Translations under genes and position numbers: made by a program
Notes under the pieces: generated by a model
Told to the model about the DNA's origin: nothing
What the model saw: only the letters and a program-made list of their open reading frames with translations
Database searches by the model: none
Source of the DNA: Natrarchaeobius halalkaliphilus
GTDB taxonomy: Archaea; Halobacteriota; Halobacteria; Halobacteriales; Natrialbaceae
Assembly (NCBI RefSeq): GCF_003841485.1
Contig: NZ_REFY01000001.1
Span: forward strand, 1-64,000
Reading direction: 5' to 3'
Length of the DNA stretch: 64,000 nt
In this document: piece by piece, positions 45,406 through 54,511 of the stretch
How positions within the stretch are numbered: the first letter of the stretch is position 1
Layout of the letters: every line of letters begins with the position of its first letter

Positions 45406-45513
45406 GGCCAGAACTCTCGTATTACTATCACACAGCAGTCATGGAAACAAATAGGTGTCGGATGCGCCGATCTCCCGTCTCGTGTTTCCTGTCCCGTGTT
45501 CCTCGTCCAGCGA

Positions 45514-47118
45514 TCACACGTCTGGCGGCTCTCGAGGCGAAAGATTCTCGGTCGCCGGTCCCTCGAGAAGTTCGCCATCCGGGTCGAACCGCGAGCCGTG
45601 ACAGGGACAGTCCCAGCTACACTCGGCGTCGTTCCACTCGACCAGACAGTACATGTGCGGACAGACGGCGGACGTCGCGTAGAGCGTTCCGTCATCGTCC
45701 CGCGCGCAGGCGACCGGCGTTCCACGGTGTCGGAACACGCGGCCCTCGCCCGTCTCGAGCGTCGAGAGATCCGGAGAGAGCATCGTCCGAAGCCACTCGG
45801 TCGCGAACTCGCTCGCGGCGTCGGCGTTTTCCGTGACCGTCGAGGCGAGCGACGCCGTCGGCGTCAGTCGTAGCGGATCGAACAGACCGGCCGCAGCCGG
45901 CCGTTCTCCATCGATCAACTCGGCAAGCAGACGGCCGGCGGCGACGCCGTTGGTCATTCCCCAGCCGCGAAAGCCGGTCGCGACGAACACGTTCTCGGTT
46001 CCCGGCCCGGCCCGACCGATGAGCGGAACCCTGTCCGCCGTCTGGTAGTCCTGCGTCGACCATCGGTAGTCGACCGACGTGATCGGAAACCGCTCGCGCG
46101 CCCAGCGAAGCAGCCGCCGGTAGCGCTCTTCGGTCGATCCCCCCTGTCCCGTCTTGTGGTTCTCTCCGCCGACGAGCAACAGTTCACCGTCGTCATCGCG
46201 GTGCGTGCGCACCGATCGGTAGTTGTCTCCCGGGCGGTAATACATCCCATCGGGAGGTCGCCCGTCCATCCGGAGGCCGAGGACGTACGAGCGCCTGGGA
46301 TGCATCCGCGCGAAGTAGCCCGCCCGATCGAGGATCGGAAAGCCGGTCGCGAGAACGACCCGCCGCGCCGTGAGGGCCGCTCGGTCGAGGCGAACGCGAC
46401 AGGGCGAGCCGGGCTCGAGATCCGTAACGCGGGTGTTCTCGAGGACTGCTGCACCCTCGTCGGCGCGAAGCTCGGCCGTGATTCCGAGGAGGTATTTCCG
46501 CGGGTGGAACCAGGCCTGCTCGTCGAACCGGACGCCCGCCTGGGCGCGCTCGAACGGCGGCACCGAGGTAACCGACGTCGCGGACAGCCCCGCCCCTGTC
46601 GCAGCGTCGGCCTCGCGTTCCATCTCGTCGCGTTCGTTACCGTAGAGATACGAGGGCTGTCGTTCGAATCCACAATCGATCTCCAGCGCCTCGATCCGTT
46701 CCTCGACGGTGTCGATCGCCGCCTCCTGGACGGCCGCGTACCGGCTTGCTGTACGTCTCCCGAACTCCCGGCGGAGGTGATCGTAGATGAGCCCGTGCTG
46801 ACTGGTGAGTTTCGCCGTCGACTTCCCGGTGACGCCAGTCGCGACGCGATCGCGCTCGAGAACCGCGACCGTCAGTCCGCGCTCGCGTAACTCGATCGCC
46901 GTCGAGAGCCCGGCGATTCCCGCGCCGACGATCGCGACATCGACTGACCGATCTCCCTCGAGCGGACCGCGAGACGGCGGCCCGTCACAGTTGTCCTCCG
47001 ATCGACCGTCACCGTCTCCACAGGGACCGTCTCTCGTCTCGCCGGTCTCGCGCGTGCTCGCCAGCCAGGGTGAAGTCGACTCACCGGGGAGATCATCGGG
47101 GCAACGAAATTCGGACAT
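45514..47118 (-). CDS. FAD-dependent oxidoreductase with C-terminal Rieske [2Fe-2S] domain
   Basis: The 534-residue fusion has an acidic leader of about 55 residues, then the DAO-type FAD site VDVAIVGAGIAGLSTAIEL, VTGKSTAKLTSQHGLIY, and the C-terminal FAD contact NVFVATGFRGWGMTNGVAAG. The last 100 residues form a Rieske domain with Cys486-Pro-His488 and Cys504-Pro-Cys-His507 (CPCHGSRFD). A clustered pair Cys491/Cys500 might stabilise it. Electrons probably flow between flavin and cluster, but the amine or other substrate is unknown. Similar fusions occur in bacteria and haloarchaea. Confidence 0.9.
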   Translation of the reverse strand: MSEFRCPDDLPGESTSPWLASTRETGETRDGPCGDGDGRSEDNCDGPPSRGPLEGDRSVDVAIVGAGIAGLSTAIELRERGLTVAVLERDRVATGVTGKSTAKLTSQHGLIYDHLRREFGRRTASRYAAVQEAAIDTVEERIEALEIDCGFERQPSYLYGNERDEMEREADAATGAGLSATSVTSVPPFERAQAGVRFDEQAWFHPRKYLLGITAELRADEGAAVLENTRVTDLEPGSPCRVRLDRAALTARRVVLATGFPILDRAGYFARMHPRRSYVLGLRMDGRPPDGMYYRPGDNYRSVRTHRDDDGELLLVGGENHKTGQGGSTEERYRRLLRWARERFPITSVDYRWSTQDYQTADRVPLIGRAGPGTENVFVATGFRGWGMTNGVAAGRLLAELIDGERPAAAGLFDPLRLTPTASLASTVTENADAASEFATEWLRTMLSPDLSTLETGEGRVFRHRGTPVACARDDDGTLYATSAVCPHMYCLVEWNDAECSWDCPCHGSRFDPDGELLEGPATENLSPREPPDV

Positions 47119-47189
47119 CGAACGTCCGGTCGTACGTCAGCGCCGGGCAAAAAACGGATGGGCGACGATGCAGGCTCGCAGGTCGACGC

Positions 47190-48062
47190 TCACTCGAGGA
47201 CGCCGGGTAGCTCGTTGATCGACTCGAGAACCATCGACGCGCCGTCCTCGTCGAACGTTCGTCGGCCGTCGACACCGGTAAGCCCGCCGGTCAGGACGCC
47301 GACGCCGTGATACGTTCGGTCCGGATCCGCTTCGTCCGCATTGGCCGCCGTCCGCACGTCGTCCAGGGTGTCCCCGACGAAGACGACGGTGTGGGCGTCG
47401 AAGCGTTCTGCGAGCGTCGTCAACGCCTTCGGGTGTGGCTTTCCTTCCTCCCAGTCGTCCATCGTAAACCGGTGGTCGAGCGGAAGGGTCGCCTCGAGAC
47501 CCACCTGTTCGAGGGCGATCCCTGCCTCGTTCTCGGGACGGCCGGTCAGAATTCCGACGTCGTAGCGTTCTGTGAGACGTTCCCGGGTCGATTCTTCGAG
47601 CAAGACCGGCTCGTCGTGGATAAATCCGCGCGTCTGGAGTTCGGGCTCGCCGCCTTCGATGGTGCGGTACAGATCGGTCCCGAGATACAGCTGTTGGAAG
47701 ACGTCTCGAAGGTGCTCGCGATCCCATCGATCGTGGACGCGCTGGTTCGCGCGGGCACCGATCGCGTCGCGAACGACGGCCTCGGCCGCGGCGACTCCCC
47801 CGCCTTCCGCGGCGATTCGATCGGTGTACTCGTCGATCGACTCGTCGTAGCCTTCGCTGGTCGCGATAACGTAGAGCGCGGCCGCGTCGGTCAGCAGCCA
47901 GTCGTTGTTGAACCCGCCCGCGTTCTTGAACTGTTGGATGTCTTCTTTGCGGATCGTTCGGTCGTAGACGCGCTCGATCGACTCGAGGATCGCCCGCCGG
48001 TAGGAGTCCGCGACGTCGACGAGTACGCCGTCCACGTCGAGCACAACGGCATCAGCGTTCAT
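47190..48062 (-). CDS. HAD-superfamily phosphatase (TIGR01548-like)
   Basis: The 290-residue HAD hydrolase has motif [20 protein letters not shown] (nucleophile Asp9), motif [14 protein letters not shown], motif III KPHPKAL and motif [17 protein letters not shown] large helical cap (residues about 20-165) includes [19 protein letters not shown], which matches the TIGR01548 group seen in archaea and cyanobacteria. Substrate unknown; imidazoleglycerol-phosphate dehydratase-linked histidinol phosphatase activity has been speculated for relatives but is not shown here. Confidence 0.88.
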   Translation of the reverse strand: MNADAVVLDVDGVLVDVADSYRRAILESIERVYDRTIRKEDIQQFKNAGGFNNDWLLTDAAALYVIATSEGYDESIDEYTDRIAAEGGGVAAAEAVVRDAIGARANQRVHDRWDREHLRDVFQQLYLGTDLYRTIEGGEPELQTRGFIHDEPVLLEESTRERLTERYDVGILTGRPENEAGIALEQVGLEATLPLDHRFTMDDWEEGKPHPKALTTLAERFDAHTVVFVGDTLDDVRTAANADEADPDRTYHGVGVLTGGLTGVDGRRTFDEDGASMVLESINELPGVLE

Positions 48063-48193
48063 ACGTCACTGCAGGACCTGGACGTGATAAAGGCGGTCGG
48101 TTTCGGTTTTCCGGGGCACGGTCGCTGTATCGATTTCCCTGCACAACCTCGATGACCTACGGTTGCACCGATAAATCGTTCCAACAGGCCGTA

Positions 48194-48967
48194 TCAATCG
48201 TCGAGAACGGCCTGTGAGTCGTCTCTCGGACGGTAGTCTAGTTCGAGCATCGTTTCTGCGAGCGAGAGAAACCTCTCTGCGTTATCGGAGATGGCGTGGG
48301 CGGTCAGGGGTGATCTCTCGAGGGTGTGGGTCGCCGCGGCTTCGATAACCCGCCGGCAGTCCTCGGGACTGAGCCACATCGCCCGGGCGTACCGTTCGCC
48401 GGCACCGTCGCGTTCTGTACACTCGGATCTCAGCTCTTTTCGGCTGAGTAACCAGCCGATCCGCAGGTTGACCACGTCCAGTCCGTGTCGCTTCGCGTAG
48501 TACGACCCCATCGCTTCCCCGAAGACCTTGGTAACGCCGTAGTAGGTGTCCGGATCCGGCGGATCGGCCGGTCGGACGACCGCCGGCGTCCCCACCGTCG
48601 ACTCCGGTCGGACCGGCGAGGAAGTGTTCCCCATGTTGACCGCGTGGTTCGAACTCGCAAAGACCACCCGCTCGAGGTCGTTTTCCAGGGCGCTCGCGTA
48701 GACGTTGTAGAGACCTTCGACGTTCGGTCCTGACACCGCGTCCCACTTCGCGCGGGGATCGGGGTTGGCAGCCAGATGTATGACGACATCCTGACCCTCG
48801 AGTGCCTCGAGAACGGCGTCGCGCTCTGCGATCTCGATCGGCGTCGTCTCGAGGTCGTCCGTCTCGCTGTGAGAAAAGAGCGTCAGATCGTGATCGTCCG
48901 ATGATAGCGCCTCGATGGCTTCCCGTCCGACGGATCCGGATGCACCGGTGATCGCGATGTCGGTCAT
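48194..48967 (-). CDS. NAD-dependent epimerase/dehydrogenase (extended SDR; Azf/uronate dehydrogenase-like)
   Basis: The 257-residue Rossmann enzyme has ITGASGSVGREAIEAL at the N terminus, VVIHLAANPDPRAKWD, VVFASSNHAVNMGN with the catalytic Ser, and the catalytic YYGVTKVFGEAMG (YxxxK). The SSNHAV and NLRIGWLL stretches fit the group that includes uronate dehydrogenase and haloarchaeal NAD-dependent glucose-6-phosphate dehydrogenase (Azf). Which sugar acid or phosphate it oxidises is not decidable by eye. It is monocistronic. Confidence 0.82.
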   Translation of the reverse strand: MTDIAITGASGSVGREAIEALSSDDHDLTLFSHSETDDLETTPIEIAERDAVLEALEGQDVVIHLAANPDPRAKWDAVSGPNVEGLYNVYASALENDLERVVFASSNHAVNMGNTSSPVRPESTVGTPAVVRPADPPDPDTYYGVTKVFGEAMGSYYAKRHGLDVVNLRIGWLLSRKELRSECTERDGAGERYARAMWLSPEDCRRVIEAAATHTLERSPLTAHAISDNAERFLSLAETMLELDYRPRDDSQAVLDD

Positions 48968-49094
48968 ACGGTTGATGACAGCGACCGGATGGAAATAGGT
49001 CGGGCCGGCGCGTTCCGGCCGTAATCGCCGGATTCGCGGACGGCGTCGTTACGGAGAATCAGAAAAAAGCCTCGCGTTCACTTCGGAGAGGACG

Positions 49095-49748
49095 TCAAAG
49101 CAGTTCCGGAAGCGCGGTCAGGGAGTCGATGTCGTGTTGTGGTTCCGTCGGCGGATCGGCTGCGAGGCGGTGGTCGCGTCGGACGAACGCGACGTCGACC
49201 CCGGCCGCCTCGGATGCCACCACGTCGACGGGGCTATCACCGACGTAGAGGGGGTCCGTCGCGCCCAGGTCGTCGATCGCTCGCTCGAGGTAGTACGGAG
49301 CCGGCTTCTTTCGTTCGATTCCTTCGAGGGTTGGCTCCCGGCCGTACCAGACTTCGAACCCGTCGAGTTCACAGTGTTCGAGGATATTAGCGATCGTCCG
49401 GTGTTGGTTGTTGCTCACGATCGCCGTCGGGACGTCGATGGAGTCGACGGCTTCGACGTCGTCGTATCGCCGTTTTCGTCCGGTGAGGATCTCCTCGAGC
49501 TGGGCCTCGACCGCCGCTCGTTCGCGTGCCGTCCAGAGGGTCGCCGGATCGACCTCGTGGCCGGCGGCGATCCGCCGGAGTTCGGAGAGGGTCGGTCCCA
49601 GAAGTGTTTCGACGTGCTCCCGTGGTGGATCCGCCACGCCGACGTCATCGAAGGCGCTCGCGATCGCTGCGAGCAGCACGTCCCGGTCGGTCGGCGTCGT
49701 CAACACGCCGTCGTTGTCGAAGACGACCGCGTCGTAGTTCGTTCCCAT
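49095..49748 (-). CDS. HAD-superfamily phosphatase (phosphoglycolate phosphatase-like)
   Basis: The 217-residue protein has motif I AVVFDNDGVLTTPTDRD, motif II TAIVSNNQHRTI, motif III ERKKPAPYYLERA and motif IV PLYVGDSPVDVVASEAAG. The small helical cap fits HAD subfamily IA (Gph/beta-phosphoglucomutase type). The second nucleophile-loop residue is Asn (DNDG) rather than the commoner Leu or Met. Substrate unknown. Confidence 0.88.
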   Translation of the reverse strand: MGTNYDAVVFDNDGVLTTPTDRDVLLAAIASAFDDVGVADPPREHVETLLGPTLSELRRIAAGHEVDPATLWTARERAAVEAQLEEILTGRKRRYDDVEAVDSIDVPTAIVSNNQHRTIANILEHCELDGFEVWYGREPTLEGIERKKPAPYYLERAIDDLGATDPLYVGDSPVDVVASEAAGVDVAFVRRDHRLAADPPTEPQHDIDSLTALPELL

Positions 49749-49888
49749 TGATCTCGAGACCGTCTACGCACCCGGGGGTTTTCGACGTTGCGTCATTCGT
49801 TTCTACCGACGGCGCTCCGACCGCCGCCGACCGTCCGGCGCTTGGCCCACCCTGAAGTTCAAATACTGACGCGCGGCCAGAGTCGACG

Positions 49889-49972
49889 ATGTACGACGAC
49901 ACCAGTCCCGGCAATCCGTCGAGAGCCGGCGGACCCGACCGCATGCGAGGAGGTGCCTCCGGTGGGGCATAG
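49889..49972 (+). CDS. Leaderless 27-codon ORF overlapping the next gene (possible leader peptide)
   Basis: TTCAAATAC (49858-49866) lies 23-31 bp before this ATG, so transcription should begin at or next to it. The peptide is Gly/Asp-rich (MYDDTSPGNPSRAGGPD at its start) and ends in TAG at 49970-49972, eight codons' worth of RNA after a GGAGGTG element. It overlaps the GTG start of the DUF6735-type gene in another frame. Translation would deliver ribosomes to the internal start. Alternatively this is simply the 5' leader. Confidence 0.35.
   Translation: MYDDTSPGNPSRAGGPDRMRGGASGGA
49949..49955 (+). promoter_or_regulatory. Shine-Dalgarno element deciding the start of the DUF6735-type gene
   Basis: GGAGGTG ends six bases before the GTG at 49962, ideal spacing for ribosome binding. 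It lies within the palindrome GGAGGTGCCTCC, so it could be hidden in a stem until ribosomes cross the leader ORF. Most genes in the window lack such an element. Confidence 0.5.
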
Positions 49973-50534
49973 AGCGCTCGTGGCCTACCGCCGCGCCGAC
50001 CGACTCTTCGATCTTCGGTACAGCCACTGGGGCGGTCAGAATCTATCGCTTGCCGCGGAGATCAGTGCCGAATCACCGCTCGCGAACGGTGCGATCGGAG
50101 CCGACGTCCTGGGCGATTCGATCGCTCGCGAACGGATCCTCCCGGATTTTCTCGACCCGTGCGTCCACGAAATGCTTTATTTCGTCGTTCCGGACCGCGA
50201 GTACGCCGTGACCGCCTACCGGGTCTGCTGGCTCGAGTGGGGCGACGGTCGCGACCAGGGCCGCGGTGCGATCGTCGAGACTGCCGTCGATGACGACCGC
50301 GACGTCAGGACCTGGTTTCTAGCGACCAAGACGACGCTCGCTGACGTCGTCGAAATGGGGGCGCTTTCCCGTCGGGCCGCTCAGGCGTACCTCGAGTCCC
50401 GGATCTGTGAGAACGACGGGATCGTATACACCTACGGCGACCCCCTCGAGACCGATTCGGAGTACACGCCGAGGCCGGACTCATGGCTCGAGGACGATAG
50501 TCAGCGGTGCGGGAGAAACGACGAGAACCGGTGA
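49962..50534 (+). CDS. DUF6735-like protein of unknown function
   Basis: The 190-residue acidic protein begins VGHRALVAYRRADRLFDLRYSHWGG when read from the GTG. This fits the haloarchaeal DUF6735 family as I recall it (GHRALVAYRRxD...YSHWG). The frame is open upstream but that part (Arg/Pro-rich) is unlike halophile proteins, and a strong Shine-Dalgarno precedes the GTG. Conserved-looking parts are FLDPCVHEMLYFVVPDREY, YRVCWLEWGDGRDQGRGA and the acidic C terminus. No catalytic motif is recognised. It is probably cytoplasmic. Confidence 0.75.
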   Translation: MGHRALVAYRRADRLFDLRYSHWGGQNLSLAAEISAESPLANGAIGADVLGDSIARERILPDFLDPCVHEMLYFVVPDREYAVTAYRVCWLEWGDGRDQGRGAIVETAVDDDRDVRTWFLATKTTLADVVEMGALSRRAAQAYLESRICENDGIVYTYGDPLETDSEYTPRPDSWLEDDSQRCGRNDENR

Positions 50535-50549
50535 GCGATCTCGAGTTGG

Positions 50550-52331
50550 TCACTCGTTCCAGCGGGCGTCCGCGAGCGTTCGCTGGACGACCTCGTGTCC
50601 GACGGCCGAAGCGAGCGTCTCGAAGCCGACGCGCTCGCTTCGGTCGGAGGCGTTCGCGACCAGCCGCGAGACGATGAACTCCGGTGTCGATCGGCCGACG
50701 GTATCGAATCGCGGCTGATAGTCGACCAGCAACTCGAGGTCCGGACTCAGCCCCTCTGCGAAAATACCGTCGACGCGCGCCTGCGGCGGCAGCGGCTCTA
50801 GATCGTCCGCGAGATGGGTGACGAACACGCCGAGTGCGTCCCGGTCGACCGAGAGGGTGACCAGTCCGTGCAACAGGTCGGCCGCGCTCCCCGGTTCGGT
50901 GATCGCCTCGAACTCGTCGACGAGCATGAGCGTTCGTCCGCCCGACGACAGCGGCGGGACGATCGAGCGCAACGTCGACTCGAGGACGCCGGCGTTGAAA
51001 CTCGCGTGGCGACGGTGGAAGACCAGCGAGTCGACGGGCGTCACCTCGGCTCGCTCGGCGGGTACCGGAAGTCCCATCGACGCGAGCAAGACGACCTGAC
51101 AGAGCGTCTCGAGGAGCGTCGTCTTTCCGCCGCTGTTCGCACCGGTCAGGACGGCGATCCGTTCGTCGCCGGGCTCGTGGTCCTCGAGTCCGGAACCTTC
51201 GAGCCCGCGATCACCGAGCGCGTACGTTACCGGCTGAACGTTCGCTTCGTCTCGAGCGACGAGCGAGAGGTTTCGAGCACCGACGACGGAGACGGTGGCA
51301 CGCTCGTCACCGTCCCCGCCGACGAACGTTGGCCGCGTACAGTCGTACTCGAGTGCAAACCGCGCGAGTGAGAGCTGAAGGGCGATCTCGTCGACCGCAT
51401 CGACCGCTCGGTCGACGTCGGTGCGTGACTCCTCGAGTCTTCCTCGAACGTCCTCGGCAACGGCCGTCTCGCGCTCGTCGATCGACTCCGCGAGCTCACT
51501 TCGGAGCGATCGCAACGTTCCGCCGACGAAATCGGTAGCGTCGGCCGCGTCGGTCACCATCGCTGCCCGGACTGCCTCGGCCGTGGCCCCGGTTTCGGAC
51601 AGCAGGCGATCCTCGAAGGACTCACGGAACTGAGTCACGTCGCGAACGCCGTCCGAACGGAGGTCGTCGATCAGTTCGAGAGCGTTCGCGTCCATGTCCT
51701 CGACGGCACCGAGTGCGTCCCGGAGACGATCGAGCTCGTCGTCGGTACCGTCGCGAATCCGTTTCCGATCCCCGTCGAGTGCTGCGAGAGCCTCCGCGGC
51801 ATCCTCGAGCCGATCTCGATCGAGGTCCGCGATCGCCGCGAACGGCCCCGGATCGACGTCGGCCTCGAGCAGCGCCAGGGCGGCTTCGACCGCCGCGCGT
51901 TCGCTCCCGTCGCGTTCGTCGTAGCGCTCGTAGGCCTCGAGAACCGCCGTTCGATCGTCTTCGGGAAGCTCGCTCCAGGCGTCGCGGGCGGCGAGAACGT
52001 TCTCGAGGCGCTCGATCATCGCGTCGCGGCTGGTCAACGGCGTGAGGACGCGGATCCGATCGGCCGCGCGCCGTGTCACGGCGTGGTCGACCGCCAGGTC
52101 GAGGAGTTCCTTGTACGCAGCGCGCGCGTCGCTCGTCGCGAGCGTTTCCATTCCGTCGCCGCCGATTGCTCGCCTGAGGATACGGGTCGCCCGTCCCCGC
52201 GGGAGCCCGGCGTCGGAGAGCGCGCGGACGTCGCCGTTCTCGATCGCCTGAACCGCGCGCTCTCGTCCCAGCTCGTCGATCAGCGCCTCCCGCGTCTTCG
52301 GGCCGACCCCCCAGTACTCCTCGAGTCGCAT
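50550..52331 (-). CDS. MutS-family ATPase with N-terminal helix-hairpin-helix
   Basis: The 593-residue protein starts MRLEEYWGVGPKTREALIDEL, with two helix-hairpin-helix motifs (WGVGPKT and DAGLPRGRATRIL). Helical core domains rich in Asp/Arg follow, then a MutS-like ATPase: Walker A LTGANSGGKTTLLETL, FHRRHASFNAGVLESTLRS (signature), Walker B LMLVDEFEAITEPG and GVFVTHLADDL. It lacks the mismatch-recognition domain of MutS1 and the Smr nuclease of MutS2, so it is a MutS2/MutS5-like halophile group. The second ATG is preferred because homologues begin at it, as I recall. Branched DNA or recombination intermediates are likely targets. Confidence 0.85.
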   Translation of the reverse strand: MRLEEYWGVGPKTREALIDELGRERAVQAIENGDVRALSDAGLPRGRATRILRRAIGGDGMETLATSDARAAYKELLDLAVDHAVTRRAADRIRVLTPLTSRDAMIERLENVLAARDAWSELPEDDRTAVLEAYERYDERDGSERAAVEAALALLEADVDPGPFAAIADLDRDRLEDAAEALAALDGDRKRIRDGTDDELDRLRDALGAVEDMDANALELIDDLRSDGVRDVTQFRESFEDRLLSETGATAEAVRAAMVTDAADATDFVGGTLRSLRSELAESIDERETAVAEDVRGRLEESRTDVDRAVDAVDEIALQLSLARFALEYDCTRPTFVGGDGDERATVSVVGARNLSLVARDEANVQPVTYALGDRGLEGSGLEDHEPGDERIAVLTGANSGGKTTLLETLCQVVLLASMGLPVPAERAEVTPVDSLVFHRRHASFNAGVLESTLRSIVPPLSSGGRTLMLVDEFEAITEPGSAADLLHGLVTLSVDRDALGVFVTHLADDLEPLPPQARVDGIFAEGLSPDLELLVDYQPRFDTVGRSTPEFIVSRLVANASDRSERVGFETLASAVGHEVVQRTLADARWNE

Positions 52332-52540
52332 GTACGTGGGATTCGGGTCAAAACTCTTGAACACTGTCATCGATCGGCACGAGCCGTCGATCTCACAGCC
52401 GTGAGCGAACAGACGGTCCCGCTGGGCCGGTCTCTCGTCCGTCGACAGAGGGGGACCGTTCTCGAGTCGAATCGGTTATGTATTCACGATCGTGGATAGG
52501 AGTGGCGAACGCGGGCGGGATTGAGAGCACAAACACGGGG

Positions 52541-52550
52541 ATTTTTATCG
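52541..52550 (+). promoter_or_regulatory. TATA box of purF
   Basis: ATTTTTATCG lies 23-32 bp before the first purF ATG, consistent with a leaderless transcript starting at that codon. Confidence 0.6.
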
Positions 52551-52572
52551 TCTCGAAGCCCTATCCATCTCC

Positions 52573-54084
52573 ATGACTGATGGGCGGGGCGAGACTCCCC
52601 GGCGAACAGGAATGACCGAAAAGTGTGGCGTCGTCGGCGTCTCACTGGACGGTCGGGACGCGGCACGACCGTTGTACTACGCACTCTATGCGCTCCAGCA
52701 TCGCGGCCAGGAATCCGCCGGTATCATCACGCACGACGGGTTCCAACAGCACAGCCACGTGGAGATGGGGCTCGTGGGAGAGGTGTTCGACGAGTCCGAC
52801 CTCGACGTGCTCAACGGGACGGCTGGAATCGGTCACGTCCGGTACCCGACCGCGGGGTCGGTCGATTCCTCCTGTGCACAGCCGTTTTCCGTTTCGTTCA
52901 AAAGCGGCTCGCTCGGACTGAGTCACAACGGAAATCTCGTCAACGCAGACGAGATCAGAGACGAACTCGCCGGCGTCGGCCACGCCTTTACCAGCGACGG
53001 CGACACCGAAGTGATCGCCCACGATCTCGCGCGCAACTTACTCGAGGAGGACCTCGTCCGCGCGGTCAAGCACACGATGGGGCGGATTCACGGCTCCTAC
53101 GCGCTGACGATCAGCCACGACGACACCGTTCTCGGCGTGCGCGATCCGCAGGGGAATCGGCCGCTCTGTCTCGGTAAACTCGAAGACGGCTACATCCTCG
53201 CGTCCGAATCGGCGGCGATCGACACGCTGGACGGCGATCTCGTCCGCGACGTCAGACCAGGGGAACTCATCGTCCTCGAGAAGGACGGGCAGGGGTACGA
53301 TTCGTATCAACTTGTCGAGAACGACAATACGGCCCACTGCTTCTTCGAACACGTCTACTTCGCGCGACCGGACAGCGTGATCGACGAGACGCTGGTCTAC
53401 GAGGCCCGTCGGAATCTGGGACGACGGCTCTGGGAGGAAAGCGGCGTCGAGACGGACGTCGTCATGCCAGTTCCCGACTCCGGGCGCGCGTTCGCGTCGG
53501 GCTATGCCGATGCGGCGAGCGAGACGACCGCAGACGGCGAGATGCGAGAGGAGGACGACGACGGCGTCGAGTTCGCTGAGGGGTTGATGAAAAACCGGTA
53601 CGTCGGCCGAACGTTCATCATGCCGACTCAGGACGAACGCGAGCGGGCGGTGCGGCTAAAACTGAACCCGATCAAATCGACCGTCGAGGGAAAAACCGTT
53701 ACGCTCATCGACGACTCGATCGTCCGCGGAACGACCTCGACGCAGCTCGTCCAGTTGCTCAAAGACTGCGGTGCGGCCGAAGTTCACATGCGGATCGGTG
53801 CCCCGGAGATCGTGGCCCCGTGTTACATGGGGATCGACATGGCCACTCGCGAGGAGTTGATCGCTTCGGACAAGACCGTCGATCAGATCCGAACCGCAAT
53901 CGACGCGGAGAGCCTCGCGTACCTCTCGACGGACTCCGTTGCGGACGTGCTGGGGAAGGATCGGATCGACCTCTGTCTCGGGTGCGTGACCGGTAACTAC
54001 CCGTACGAGATCGACGGCGAAGAGACCGACCGCGACGTGACGCGACCGGAGCTCGGAGATCAGCCGATGTACGCCGACGATTGA
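52573..54084 (+). CDS. purF: Amidophosphoribosyltransferase
   Basis: The 503-residue enzyme catalyses the first committed step of purine synthesis, PRPP plus glutamine to 5-phosphoribosylamine. The catalytic Cys18 of the Ntn-type glutaminase is in [10 protein letters not shown], preceded by an N-terminal peptide that must be removed. [32 protein letters not shown] and SDGDTEV follow. The PRPP loop is [16 protein letters not shown]. Cysteines in [29 protein letters not shown] and [14 protein letters not shown] match the four [4Fe-4S] ligands of the Bacillus-type enzyme. An acidic insertion ([15 protein letters not shown]) lies in the transferase domain. Confidence 0.97.
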   Translation: MTDGRGETPRRTGMTEKCGVVGVSLDGRDAARPLYYALYALQHRGQESAGIITHDGFQQHSHVEMGLVGEVFDESDLDVLNGTAGIGHVRYPTAGSVDSSCAQPFSVSFKSGSLGLSHNGNLVNADEIRDELAGVGHAFTSDGDTEVIAHDLARNLLEEDLVRAVKHTMGRIHGSYALTISHDDTVLGVRDPQGNRPLCLGKLEDGYILASESAAIDTLDGDLVRDVRPGELIVLEKDGQGYDSYQLVENDNTAHCFFEHVYFARPDSVIDETLVYEARRNLGRRLWEESGVETDVVMPVPDSGRAFASGYADAASETTADGEMREEDDDGVEFAEGLMKNRYVGRTFIMPTQDERERAVRLKLNPIKSTVEGKTVTLIDDSIVRGTTSTQLVQLLKDCGAAEVHMRIGAPEIVAPCYMGIDMATREELIASDKTVDQIRTAIDAESLAYLSTDSVADVLGKDRIDLCLGCVTGNYPYEIDGEETDRDVTRPELGDQPMYADD

Positions 54085-54127
54085 ACGCGGCAAAAGACCT
54101 ATCGCCCCGACGGACATCCTCTCGGAT

Positions 54128-54505
54128 ATGGACGACGGCATTGCCATCGACTTCGGTGAGGACGGGCTCGTGCCCGCCGTCGCACAGGACGCCGAGACGG
54201 GCGACGTGTTGATGCTCGCGTACGTCTCCCCCGAGGCGTTCGAGCGAACCCGCGAGACCGGCCGAGCGCACTACTACTCCCGGAGCCGCGACGAACTCTG
54301 GGAGAAAGGAACGACTAGCGGTCATATTCAGAACGTCGAGGAGGTTCGGGTCGACTGCGACGCCGATACGCTGCTCTATCTGGTCGACCAGGAAGGAGGC
54401 GCGTGTCACACCGGTTACCGATCGTGTTTCTACCGGACGGTCGAGGGCGAAACCGTCGGTGAACGGGTGTTCGACCCCGAGGCAGTCTACGAATCCGGTG
54501 ATTAG
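54128..54505 (+). CDS. hisI: Phosphoribosyl-AMP cyclohydrolase
   Basis: The 125-residue enzyme opens the adenine ring of phosphoribosyl-AMP in histidine synthesis. Motifs are [34 protein letters not shown] and SGHIQNV. The metal site [14 protein letters not shown] (Asp-x-Asp-x-Asp with Cys) is followed by [12 protein letters not shown] (zinc cysteines). It is not fused to the pyrophosphohydrolase HisE, as usual for archaea. AAAAGACC about 30 bp upstream may be its promoter. The coiled-coil gene follows six bases later. Confidence 0.97.
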   Translation: MDDGIAIDFGEDGLVPAVAQDAETGDVLMLAYVSPEAFERTRETGRAHYYSRSRDELWEKGTTSGHIQNVEEVRVDCDADTLLYLVDQEGGACHTGYRSCFYRTVEGETVGERVFDPEAVYESGD

Positions 54506-54511
54506 CCCAGG

